Shown: one piece after another, positions 25,875 to 33,890 of the stretch
Position numbering within the stretch: position 1 is the first letter of the stretch
Layout: every line of letters begins with the position of its first letter
The notes under the pieces: model-generated
Told to the model about the DNA's origin: nothing
Database searches by the model: none
The model's input: only the letters and a program-made list of their open reading frames with translations
Made by a program: the position numbers and the translations under genes
Assembly: GCA_009991425.1 (NCBI GenBank)
Contig: JAACWH010000031.1
Span: 1-64,000, forward strand
Origin: Leptospira sp.
GTDB taxonomy: Bacteria; Spirochaetota; Leptospiria; Leptospirales; Leptospiraceae
Length of the DNA stretch: 64,000 bases
Direction: 5' to 3'

Positions 25875-26660
25875 TTAATCGGGCTTACCATAAGTCTCTA
25901 GACCAAAGCTACCCTCAAACCTCGTTTTTGATCCTTTGAAATGAACTTCGAATTTTTTAGTTTTTGGATAAAGGAAATCAGGTTTCTCTCTCCAAGTATT
26001 CCTTGTTTGTACAATCAATACCCTAATTTCAAATCCAAAAACAGGCTTCCCAAAGTCCGTAGAAGATAAATTGGGTTCTGAGTCAGGATTTAATAATACA
26101 GAACACCCAGGATAATAAATAGGAATATCATTTTGAATTAATGGAAGTAATCCATCGCATACTTCAAACATCCATTGATTGACTCTTCTTCCAGACATAC
26201 CAGAAGCAAATCCAGTGATAATTACTTCAGATTGTACAATCCATTGGAATTGCTGTATTCTTTTTGCTCGAGAAAGTTTATCTAAAAACTCTTTTGAAGG
26301 CATCCTTCTACTATCAGGAAGTTGAGCCAATTCATTTAACATATCAAAGAAGTTTTGGTCTGGCTTAGTTGAAATTTCGTTCATACCCAATGACTCAGTT
26401 CTATTGTCTCTTGCCCATTCTATACCAATTTTAGGGAGAAGACCATCTACTCCAGATTCTGAAATTCCCTCTTGAAATAGAGGATGACCTTTAATTATAG
26501 GAATATCCAATTCTCTTCCTGTAAGACCCGTTAGTGGAATATTTTCATTGAGAAAATCAAATATCGAATCTTCAGGTGGAGCAACATAAGTTGTTAGTAT
26601 AGCACCCTTATCTATACCTGATTTTTGTCTTTGTTCTTCTTCTAAAAGGGAATCGCTCAT
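25875..26660 (-). CDS. Tail-module protein of unknown function
   Basis: 261 aa, not recognised, no TM. It follows the tape measure by 2 nt and closes the tail operon, the position of tail-tip or baseplate-initiator proteins. The sequence has mixed alpha/beta character with FQWIVQSEVIITGFASG and FEIRVLIVQTRNTW. Confidence 0.55.
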   Translation of the reverse strand: MSDSLLEEEQRQKSGIDKGAILTTYVAPPEDSIFDFLNENIPLTGLTGRELDIPIIKGHPLFQEGISESGVDGLLPKIGIEWARDNRTESLGMNEISTKPDQNFFDMLNELAQLPDSRRMPSKEFLDKLSRAKRIQQFQWIVQSEVIITGFASGMSGRRVNQWMFEVCDGLLPLIQNDIPIYYPGCSVLLNPDSEPNLSSTDFGKPVFGFEIRVLIVQTRNTWREKPDFLYPKTKKFEVHFKGSKTRFEGSFGLETYGKPD

Positions 26661-26662
26661 GG

Positions 26663-28396
26663 TTAATCAGACATTGCCCATTTAGCCGCTTGTAAGCCTG
26701 GGTTTAATCCACCTCCACTTTCAGAGAGTGCTTTTTGGATGATCTCCTTTAATACTCCAGCAAAGTCGCCCGATGCCAATTTCGTTAATGACGGAGCCAT
26801 TACCTGTAAAGTACCTGTTAGTTCTTTGAATGCAACATCTTCCAAAGATTTTATGGTTCCAGCTAAAGCCTTTATTGGTTCATTCAACGTTTTTACGGTT
26901 TCTAACATACCTTCTGTTAAAGTAAATCCAGTTTCTGCAGCTTGAGCTCCTGTGGAACCAGCATACTGTTCGTTTATTGAATTATTCATCTGGGTGACTC
27001 TTTGACCGCTAATGTTCAAATCAGTTGCAGCTGAAATTTGCTTATTAGGATCAAATGAATAACCAGAGCCCTCAGTATAAGAACCAATTCCTTGTTGTTT
27101 GAATAATACTCCTCTAGTCATTGAATCGAATCCGCTTAGTGCATTCATTCCATACTTATGACCATCTTTACCTTCGAGTAATTTCATAGCAGAGTCAAAA
27201 TCACCGCCACTCTCTTTTAGTGCTTCAGCCATTGCCAAACCACCTACTACTCCACCACCAAACACTCCAGAACGACTCTTTTCTCCAATCGATTCTGCGA
27301 CTGACATCTTTCTAGAAGGATCACCAAACCCACCGATGCTTAATCCAGCTAAAGATGATGCAAAAGAAGACATATCCCCGGAATATCCCTTTGATCTAAG
27401 ACTTTCGGACATATCGCCTAATTTTGTTAAGTATTCAGATTGTCTTAAATTAGAAAATCCAGCTTGCTGGGCTGCTCCTCTATAGAAATTCAAAGAAGAT
27501 CCATTTTCTTTTTTTAACTTTGCCATTGAATCTACAATTTCAGAAAGACCTCTCCCTTGAGAGTAAGCGAACATCATCTCTTGTTTATCAATATCTGGAT
27601 CAGTCGAATTTCCATTTATTCGTGAACGACTAACTTTTGCAGATGCAACTTGAGAATTGTCAAAATATCCTTCGCCACCGACAACATAACGACCAGTTGC
27701 TCCTATGGTTCCAATTTGAGATTGAATAGCCGAAACGTGTCTTTGACCAACATCACTTACTAATTTGAGAGCTCCAGCAGTTGCTGCAGCAATAGCACCA
27801 CCAATGAATGGAATGGCTCCTCCTATTTTTGAGATAATTGATCCTCTACCTCCTTCCTCTCCACCTGAGAAATCTACTCCCCCCGAAGCTGGGCTCATTC
27901 CGGAAGAAGGACTAGAACCTCGAAGATTTCCTATTACATTTGAATTTCCGTTCATCTTTTCGATTTTTACATTTTTAAAAATCGCTTCATTTATTTCCTT
28001 TTTTCCATTATCTAAAGAGGTTTTTGCTGATTCTTTGTTTAACAGTGGTTCATTTGTTTCTATATTTTTATTTGATCCGATACCTTTAAGGAGGTTTACT
28101 TTTGAATTTAATGCGTTGTAGAAACCCCCTCGAGCACCTTCATCAATATCAGATGAGACCATTGAAGCTGCAACTGCTCCTCTATCTTTTGATTGAAAAA
28201 CAGAATTTGTAGAATTGCCAGATGCTTTGTTTGTAACCTTCGATGCAGGTATTTGCTTATTCGATGTTGAAGAGGAAGTAGGATTTGGAATCCCTATTTT
28301 TGTTTTCTTGGCTTTGTCACCAATTTGCTGAAGCTTAGATTCAACATCTCCAAAATCTGGAATTCCTTTTACTGATATATCTATATGTTCAGACAT
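26663..28396 (-). CDS. Tail tape-measure protein
   Basis: 577 aa. It follows the tail-chaperone pair directly (8-nt overlap), the conserved place of tape measures. Features: low-complexity N-terminus, a Gly/Ala hydrophobic segment about residues 188-215 (GGAIPFIGGAIAAATAGALK) typical of the membrane-inserting part, Gly/Ser-rich middle and helical C-terminus. The length would correspond to a short to medium contractile tail. No muramidase or peptidase motif seen. Confidence 0.7.
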   Translation of the reverse strand: MSEHIDISVKGIPDFGDVESKLQQIGDKAKKTKIGIPNPTSSSTSNKQIPASKVTNKASGNSTNSVFQSKDRGAVAASMVSSDIDEGARGGFYNALNSKVNLLKGIGSNKNIETNEPLLNKESAKTSLDNGKKEINEAIFKNVKIEKMNGNSNVIGNLRGSSPSSGMSPASGGVDFSGGEEGGRGSIISKIGGAIPFIGGAIAAATAGALKLVSDVGQRHVSAIQSQIGTIGATGRYVVGGEGYFDNSQVASAKVSRSRINGNSTDPDIDKQEMMFAYSQGRGLSEIVDSMAKLKKENGSSLNFYRGAAQQAGFSNLRQSEYLTKLGDMSESLRSKGYSGDMSSFASSLAGLSIGGFGDPSRKMSVAESIGEKSRSGVFGGGVVGGLAMAEALKESGGDFDSAMKLLEGKDGHKYGMNALSGFDSMTRGVLFKQQGIGSYTEGSGYSFDPNKQISAATDLNISGQRVTQMNNSINEQYAGSTGAQAAETGFTLTEGMLETVKTLNEPIKALAGTIKSLEDVAFKELTGTLQVMAPSLTKLASGDFAGVLKEIIQKALSESGGGLNPGLQAAKWAMSD

Positions 28397-28694
28397 TTTC
28401 TTTGAGGATTCCTAATTCTTTTCTCAGTTTATCTATTTCAATTTGTTTGATAGACTCGCCTTGTTTCTCAATATCCGTTTCGGTGTACCCTTCCACTTCC
28501 ACCAGGAAAGTTTGAATTCCCTGAGGAATGTACATTTTCGGATCGGTTGCCATGATCTCTTTGAGTTTGTTGAACTGCCTGATTCTCAAAAGGTAGGTCT
28601 CGAAATTCCCCAGTATCGATGTTGCCTCGACGATGAACATTTTCTGAAACGGGTACAGATCTTGAATCGTGTTGAATTCCTTGCTCATTGTCAT
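28389..28694 (-). CDS. Downstream frame of tail assembly chaperone (gpT-like part)
   Basis: 101 codons from the first ATG, but the frame is open further upstream, to a TAG just two codons before an A9 tract (28766-28774), with no start codon in between. It is therefore most likely expressed as an extension of the chaperone at 29097 by a +1 (or -2) shift. The protein looks real (FNTIQDLYPFQKMFIVEAT, FNKLKEIMATDPKMYIP). A separate short product from the ATG at 28694 is possible. The region precedes the tape-measure gene, as gpG/gpGT-type frameshift pairs do. Confidence 0.65.
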   Translation of the reverse strand: MTMSKEFNTIQDLYPFQKMFIVEATSILGNFETYLLRIRQFNKLKEIMATDPKMYIPQGIQTFLVEVEGYTETDIEKQGESIKQIEIDKLRKELGILKENV

Positions 28695-29097
28695 TTTGTA
28701 TTTTTGAATGAGAAAAAGATCTTGAATCAGTTCCGGATTTTGAATCAGTGCTTGTTCTGTTTTTATTTTTTTTTCCCGATTCTATAAATTCACTTTTGAG
28801 TTTTGAATACTTTTCAAAAATATTAATCACAAAATCATAATCAGGGACTTCTTCAAATGATTTCCATGAAAATGATTTAGGTTTATCAGTTATTACATGA
28901 TCAAGAGTTTTACAAGCAACAATATATCCATAGCTTGCAGAAGGAAAAGAATCTAAGTTTGCTCCTTGCAATCGTTTAGCAACCGCAATATCTATATCGA
29001 TATCTACTGAAGGAGTAGAGAACTTTCCATGAAATACTTCACCTGTCTCCTCATCTTCTATAATGAAATCTCTTTTAAGATTTAAAATATTGTACAT
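28468..29097 (-). CDS. Tail assembly chaperone, zero-frame product
   Basis: 209 aa in the unshifted frame. Residues 1-110 (MYNILNLKRDFIIEDEETGE, DFVINIFEKYSKLKSEF) look like a folded tail chaperone. After the A9 tract the frame becomes Ser/Asn/Arg-rich and unlike normal protein (SGTDSRSFSHS), because the overlapping +1 frame is the conserved one. The fused G-T-like product would end at 28389. It lies between tube and tape measure, the standard chaperone position. Confidence 0.7.
   Translation of the reverse strand: MYNILNLKRDFIIEDEETGEVFHGKFSTPSVDIDIDIAVAKRLQGANLDSFPSASYGYIVACKTLDHVITDKPKSFSWKSFEEVPDYDFVINIFEKYSKLKSEFIESGKKNKNRTSTDSKSGTDSRSFSHSKIQNDNEQGIQHDSRSVPVSENVHRRGNIDTGEFRDLPFENQAVQQTQRDHGNRSENVHSSGNSNFPGGSGRVHRNGY
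28766..28774 (-). other. A9 slippery tract in tail chaperone gene
   Basis: The minus strand reads GGGAAAAAAAAATAAAAAC. Zero frame is TCG GGA AAA AAA AAT; the conserved downstream frame is +1 (CGG GAA AAA AAA ATA). A -1 shift would meet TAA at once. Ribosomal +1/-2 shifting or transcriptional slippage on A9 could produce the long form. Confidence 0.65.
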
Positions 29098-29106
29098 AAA
29101 AAATAC

Positions 29107-29541
29107 TTAGTTATAAGCCTCCAAAGGAACAAAGTCCATAAGCACGATGGAAACACGTTTACCAGAAAATTCATTATTATTCAAGTTGAATCCTTCTGTT
29201 CCAATTGCTCCCCAAAGTTCACAAACTCTTTTCCCTGATTTTTTATCGATTACCAATAGCATAAAGATTTCATCTGCCCTTTCATCATCACTTGTGTTGA
29301 TATCAGCAATTCCTTCTTCTCTTGTTCTAAGAATATGAAATTCACCTTGCGCCTCTCCAGACCATTGAAGTGATTTTAATCCTCGAGGTTTTCTGAAACC
29401 CAGTGCTTGGATCGGTTGAACGTTATTATTAATATCAACCGATAATGATTTCATGAATCCTAATGTGGTTCCATTCCACTTAACCAAGGCATCGTTACCT
29501 GTTAAAACATTTGGATTTGGTCTAGTTCCTTGTGTAGCCAT
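29107..29541 (-). CDS. Tail tube protein
   Basis: 144 aa. Beta-rich with GNDALVKWNGTTLGFMKSL at the start and RVCELWGAIGTEGFNLNNN later, then SIVLMDFVPLEAYN: the pattern of contractile-tail tube proteins (small, single beta-barrel that stacks in hexameric rings). It directly follows the sheath gene and precedes the chaperones. AGGAG precedes the ATG. Confidence 0.75.
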   Translation of the reverse strand: MATQGTRPNPNVLTGNDALVKWNGTTLGFMKSLSVDINNNVQPIQALGFRKPRGLKSLQWSGEAQGEFHILRTREEGIADINTSDDERADEIFMLLVIDKKSGKRVCELWGAIGTEGFNLNNNEFSGKRVSIVLMDFVPLEAYN

Positions 29542-29558
29542 TATTGATTTCTCCTATT

Positions 29559-31355
29559 TTATCCATTAGATGAACCACGAACTACATCGAGATTCATCAA
29601 GAACATCATAAAGTTAATTGGTGAAACTGCTTTCCCATCTGGGAAAATGAAGAATAAAGCATCGCCATCTCTTCTGATAGTATAATTCTCATTGAATGCT
29701 GCTTCACCAGTATAAATGTTTCTAGTCAACCATCCATATTGTTGAACATAAACATATTTGAAACGGTTGTTAATTTCAGTACGAATATCCGCATCAGTAA
29801 GTGCACTTCCTTGAGCATCTGGATCAGTAGGAACTTCTCCTAAGTAGGTGTTATCCAACCATTCTCGAAAATCTTTTACCAATCCCATAGATGTACAAAT
29901 CAATGAAGATTGATTTAGAATGATATTTTCCTTTTGGTAAGAGGTTATTGCGAAATGAATTTTGAATGGTCCACGGTTAGGTTTTCGAGTTACAATCATC
30001 CCTCCTGCTTGAAGGATTCTCACCACCTCGGTATTACCATAAGTCTCAGGACAAGAAATAATATTCAGATCTTTGTTTGTAGGAGTTTCTCTTAAATTTG
30101 CAGATGCTTTGATCGCATTATGAATAACTCCCATCATCCAACCTGAGAATTGTTTTTGTGAAATCTTATCAGCCTGTCTAGTGATAACAGGAGAAAAGGA
30201 AGGAATAAGAAACTCAGAATTGATTAATTTGAGTTCATCTATTCTCTCGTTAATTGATTTTTGATCACTTAATCCAGTGGTTCCAAACTTTTCGTTGGAT
30301 CCATCGGGTGAAGCACCGAAGGATAGTTTATCAGCTAAATGCATAGAAACTGGTAGAGAATCAGTGCATAGAGATATGAAAAAGCCTTCAACATTATTTG
30401 CATAAACGAAATCGATTGCTTCAATCCAATCAGTTGGTGTTGGAGTAGCTGTATTTCCTCCTGATAGATAGAGAAAGCTTAACATATCACCTATAGGCTT
30501 TTTGATTGCTGGTTGTACGATTTCAGCAAGCCCAGTGCCTCTCATAAATCTTTGTTGTTCATTAAACAAAGAACTAAGAACTTTAGGAGTTCCACCAGCC
30601 AAGTTGATCGATTCACTTATGTCGAAATGATCGAGATTCTGAGTCAATCTATCTGGTCTTGATAAAACGATTGCCTGGAAAAACGGTTTGGAGTTGATAA
30701 CATCCACCAATTCCCCAATGGAAGAATAATCTTTTAGCAACAAAGTAAAGCTCACAGATGTATCGCTTTGTCCTGAAAGTTCTACCTTTAGTTCCGTAGC
30801 ATTTAAAGTCAAAATTGCTGAAGAAGCATCTCCTAAATAGGAAATTGAAATATCATCAGCTTCTAGTGTCGGAGACGTATTGATATTAGCATTGTCACCT
30901 AATTCAATTACTTTTCCTTGAGATGAAACTCGAAATCGAGTTTTATTTCCTTGAGGACCGGGTATCAATGCCTTAATTGATACATTACTTCCAGTTATAG
31001 TTAAGGCATCTGCTGAAGCCTTTGTATTATTTGAAACACAAATCGCTCTTATCAATTGTGGACCATTCGCAAATCTCTGATCTCTAGAAGGAGTAAAGGC
31101 ATTCGCTATAGCATCGGCTAAGTCTCCTTTGGTTCCAAGGACAGCAAGTGCTTCATCATTGTTTCCAAAATCCATGATTCTTTGCTCAGTGGGAACCGAT
31201 GTATCTTTAAAATACCATCCATTCTCAGATGCTCCAATCAAAATTAGTGTAGTGAAATCTGCACTTTGGCCAGGAGGTTGAGGTTTCGCACGAAAAGCAC
31301 CCCTCGCACCTGGTGAATAATATAATCTTCCTAAAAATTCAACTGCTCTAGGCAT
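29559..31355 (-). CDS. Contractile tail sheath protein
   Basis: 598 aa. The N-terminus (YYSPGARGAFRAKPQPPGQS) and TTLILIGASENGW match sheath starts. The C-terminal part has SYLVYVQQYGWLTRNIYTGE-like sequence and ends FMMFLMNLDVV, consistent with the conserved sheath domain that handshakes between rings. A sheath followed by tube, chaperones and tape measure defines a myovirus tail module. It overlaps the 87-aa gene by 8 nt. Confidence 0.8.
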   Translation of the reverse strand: MPRAVEFLGRLYYSPGARGAFRAKPQPPGQSADFTTLILIGASENGWYFKDTSVPTEQRIMDFGNNDEALAVLGTKGDLADAIANAFTPSRDQRFANGPQLIRAICVSNNTKASADALTITGSNVSIKALIPGPQGNKTRFRVSSQGKVIELGDNANINTSPTLEADDISISYLGDASSAILTLNATELKVELSGQSDTSVSFTLLLKDYSSIGELVDVINSKPFFQAIVLSRPDRLTQNLDHFDISESINLAGGTPKVLSSLFNEQQRFMRGTGLAEIVQPAIKKPIGDMLSFLYLSGGNTATPTPTDWIEAIDFVYANNVEGFFISLCTDSLPVSMHLADKLSFGASPDGSNEKFGTTGLSDQKSINERIDELKLINSEFLIPSFSPVITRQADKISQKQFSGWMMGVIHNAIKASANLRETPTNKDLNIISCPETYGNTEVVRILQAGGMIVTRKPNRGPFKIHFAITSYQKENIILNQSSLICTSMGLVKDFREWLDNTYLGEVPTDPDAQGSALTDADIRTEINNRFKYVYVQQYGWLTRNIYTGEAAFNENYTIRRDGDALFFIFPDGKAVSPINFMMFLMNLDVVRGSSNG

Positions 31356-31611
31356 AGATTGATCTCCATATTTCTTCGAGAGGTTTTTTCTTATCTTTAG
31401 TATAATGATAAAGGAAAAGAGATTTCGTTCTTTCTGTTAAAGGTTTACCGAGTTTCTTTTCTTTTTCCGAGAAAAAAGTCAAGATTGGATCGGGAGATTT
31501 TTTCGAATCATTAGGCTTATTGTCTTTTGATTCAGCTTGTTTATTGGGTATAAGTTGCTCTTGGGAACCTGAATTTTCAGTATCAGGATTCTTTCCTTTC
31601 TCATTTGCCAT
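31348..31611 (-). CDS. Small charged protein preceding the sheath gene
   Basis: 87 aa. The first half is disordered and charged (KNPDTENSGSQEQ, QAESKDNKPNDSKKSPDP), the second helical (FFSEKEKKLGKPLTERTKSL). Not recognised. First gene of the sheath-tape-measure operon, headed by CCGATA 26 nt upstream. The leader lacks a Shine-Dalgarno. Confidence 0.55.
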   Translation of the reverse strand: MANEKGKNPDTENSGSQEQLIPNKQAESKDNKPNDSKKSPDPILTFFSEKEKKLGKPLTERTKSLFLYHYTKDKKKPLEEIWRSIYA

Positions 31612-31637
31612 GAATAGAATTATGGCAAAGAATCAAT

Positions 31638-31643
31638 TATCGG
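31638..31643 (-). promoter_or_regulatory. CCGATA late-promoter-like element, tail operon
   Basis: The minus strand reads TTTTTTCCGATAATTG; 26 nt to the ATG at 31611. Confidence 0.55.
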
Positions 31644-31649
31644 AAAAAA

Positions 31650-33149
31650 TTAAATATCATATTGATGATGAGGATCTATTCCCCATTTAAAATTAATTGA
31701 AGAATTGGCTTTTCCCACAGGATCCAAAGTATCGGTTATAGTTTCGATATATCCGTATCTTCCCATTAACTGCTCAATTTCAGAGAATATAGAACTTTTA
31801 TTTTCCTCTCCATAATTAATATAAAATGGAACTCCTGGACGGATAAAAGCAAAAGGCAAATCAAAGGAACCTACAAGAGTTTTCATTTCTTGAGGATTAC
31901 AGAAAATTTCAAAAAGCATATCTCTAATTAAGTCCATTTCACTTTTTGCTTTATCTACTTCCTTTCTCTTAGGATCAGAAACAGTTTGAAGACCGGCTAG
32001 ATTCACCGAAAGCAATCTTTTCCCAAATATTTTTAATAAAATTGAATTGTACTTTGGATAATTTAGAATCAAACTAGATGATTCATGAAAAGATAATCCA
32101 ACATGAACACCTGACTTATTATTATCATCAGGATTGGAGGAATAAAAGTTTTTTATTTCAGAAATATATATTTCGTAAAATGGATCAACCGTATTGTCCC
32201 AAGCACCTTCTTTAAAATACGCAAATGGAGTTTGTCTGAACACTAAACTAGATGAATCTCTTTCAACTGAATAATTACCAATGTTAAATTGATTTGGTAA
32301 TCCAATAGAAAGTATTCCTTCAAACGGATTTTGAGGATCATCTTCAAGAGAATCTACAAACAATTCATATAAAGGAGGACTTGCATAAGATCGCATAACT
32401 TCTAATAAGTCAATTTTTGAACCTGGATTCAAATCAGACATGAACTGAACGATATGAATGAAATTTGATGTATAAGATTTCGTTGTCGGATAAAATTTTA
32501 AAAGAGTATTTGCTTGATCTGTTGATGTTTCAGATAGTAAATTCAATCCTCCATATTTAGGAGCTCCGCCGATTACCTTTCCCAGTAGAAAATTGCAAAA
32601 CAACTCATCCCATAATGTATTAAGAGTCGAATTTATATTCTTCGACTCTTTAAGCATTTGAGCCATACCCTCGAGAGTTCCTTCAATATTTTCCGATTGG
32701 CGCTTAAGATTGTTTTCATCAACTGTCTGAAAATCAAAAAAGATATCATTGTTTTTGAATATAGAATCCATCCCCTCAATAACTAATTTATATAACAACT
32801 GCCCAGAAGCACTAACTTGTCTTGTAACATCCTTTACAATTCCCATATTCAATTGTCTAAAGCCTTGTTGATTTCTATTAACTTTTAGTTGAACTACACT
32901 TCTGATTGAGAAGATCTCAGTTATTGTATAATTTTCAGTTTTGAAATCAGAACCTTCAATTGAGTATTTGAATTGGGATTTAATTGGTATTTCAATTTTA
33001 TTCGAACCTAGATTAATTGATCTGGTAGATGTTATTGCCCCAGAAATATATTTCACTGGAAAAGAAATTCTATCTGAGAAATTTGGATTATACACAAATA
33101 GTTCTATCTCTACATGGCAATTAATACCATTTTCAAATAACCTTTGCAT
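31650..33149 (-). CDS. Baseplate hub-type protein
   Basis: 499 aa, beta-rich at the start (SFPVKYISGAITSTRSINLG, KIEIPIKSQFKYSIEG). It lies directly after the spike gene and two genes after the LysM/gp25-like protein, where gp27/gpD-type hubs are encoded. The C-terminal part (RPGVPFYINYGEE, GRYGYIETITDTLDPVG) resembles hub domains that carry the spike. The assignment is mainly by position and beta pattern. Confidence 0.5.
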   Translation of the reverse strand: MQRLFENGINCHVEIELFVYNPNFSDRISFPVKYISGAITSTRSINLGSNKIEIPIKSQFKYSIEGSDFKTENYTITEIFSIRSVVQLKVNRNQQGFRQLNMGIVKDVTRQVSASGQLLYKLVIEGMDSIFKNNDIFFDFQTVDENNLKRQSENIEGTLEGMAQMLKESKNINSTLNTLWDELFCNFLLGKVIGGAPKYGGLNLLSETSTDQANTLLKFYPTTKSYTSNFIHIVQFMSDLNPGSKIDLLEVMRSYASPPLYELFVDSLEDDPQNPFEGILSIGLPNQFNIGNYSVERDSSSLVFRQTPFAYFKEGAWDNTVDPFYEIYISEIKNFYSSNPDDNNKSGVHVGLSFHESSSLILNYPKYNSILLKIFGKRLLSVNLAGLQTVSDPKRKEVDKAKSEMDLIRDMLFEIFCNPQEMKTLVGSFDLPFAFIRPGVPFYINYGEENKSSIFSEIEQLMGRYGYIETITDTLDPVGKANSSINFKWGIDPHHQYDI

Positions 33150-33152
33150 TGA

Positions 33153-33890
33153 TTATGCCCCTCCAGACTGAGCTGGTCCGGTAGGAGCTACTGGAGATGG
33201 ACCAGGCGAGTATTGGTGAGTATGAGGCTTAAATTTAATACCAGCCGCTTCAAGATCTTCATCTGAAGAAACCAGTCCAGTAGCCGAGAATTTACCATCT
33301 AACTCAAAATCACCTTTCGATTTTATTTTTCCTTCAATTTCGATATCGCCTTTGATTTTTACTTTAGATTCTATATCAATGTCTTCTAACTTCCAAGTTA
33401 ACTTTTTAGCAGAAAAATCAATTTCTCCTATAAGTTCCTTTTCTTTATCATAAATTTCAATTTTATCAGTTGTTTGTCTGATGAAATACCCTGATTTATG
33501 AAAATCAACGATATCATTCTCCATGTCAAACTTTGAAGAAAACTCGTCCCAAAACTCTCGAACATTTTCTATATCCTCATCAATTCCATAGTGAGAATAA
33601 GCTCGAATGATAATTGGAGATCTATGCGATCCGAATGAAAATCCGACGAGAACAAGTTGATTCTTTTGAATTGGGTAAGTTCTTCCATGTGCTTTTTTTC
33701 CAGTTTCCAAAAGGAATGGACCAGGGATTCTCACGTTTTCAAAGATTTCTCCTGATTGCAAAATGACATCTACTCGAAACCGATCTCTGAGTTTTGTAAC
33801 CCTTGCGAGCCTTGGATGGAACTTCATCCCATCCAAATTTCTGGGTGCTCGCTTTATTTTTATAGATGCATTATCATAAATATCTTTCAT
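33153..33890 (-). CDS. Baseplate spike protein (gpV-like)
   Basis: 245 aa. An OB-fold-like N-terminal part about residues 25-105 (ARVTKLRDRFRVDVILQSGE, LVLVGFSFGSHRSPII), then a repetitive beta-helix stretch about 170-210 (KVKIKGDIEIEGKIKSKGDF) and a C-terminal HTHQYSPGP. The HxH near the tip is the iron-binding apex motif of gpV/gp5C-type spikes. The C-terminal Pro/Gly/Ala tail (PVAPTGPAQSGGA) may be flexible. It would pierce the outer membrane as a trimer. Confidence 0.8.
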   Translation of the reverse strand: MKDIYDNASIKIKRAPRNLDGMKFHPRLARVTKLRDRFRVDVILQSGEIFENVRIPGPFLLETGKKAHGRTYPIQKNQLVLVGFSFGSHRSPIIIRAYSHYGIDEDIENVREFWDEFSSKFDMENDIVDFHKSGYFIRQTTDKIEIYDKEKELIGEIDFSAKKLTWKLEDIDIESKVKIKGDIEIEGKIKSKGDFELDGKFSATGLVSSDEDLEAAGIKFKPHTHQYSPGPSPVAPTGPAQSGGA

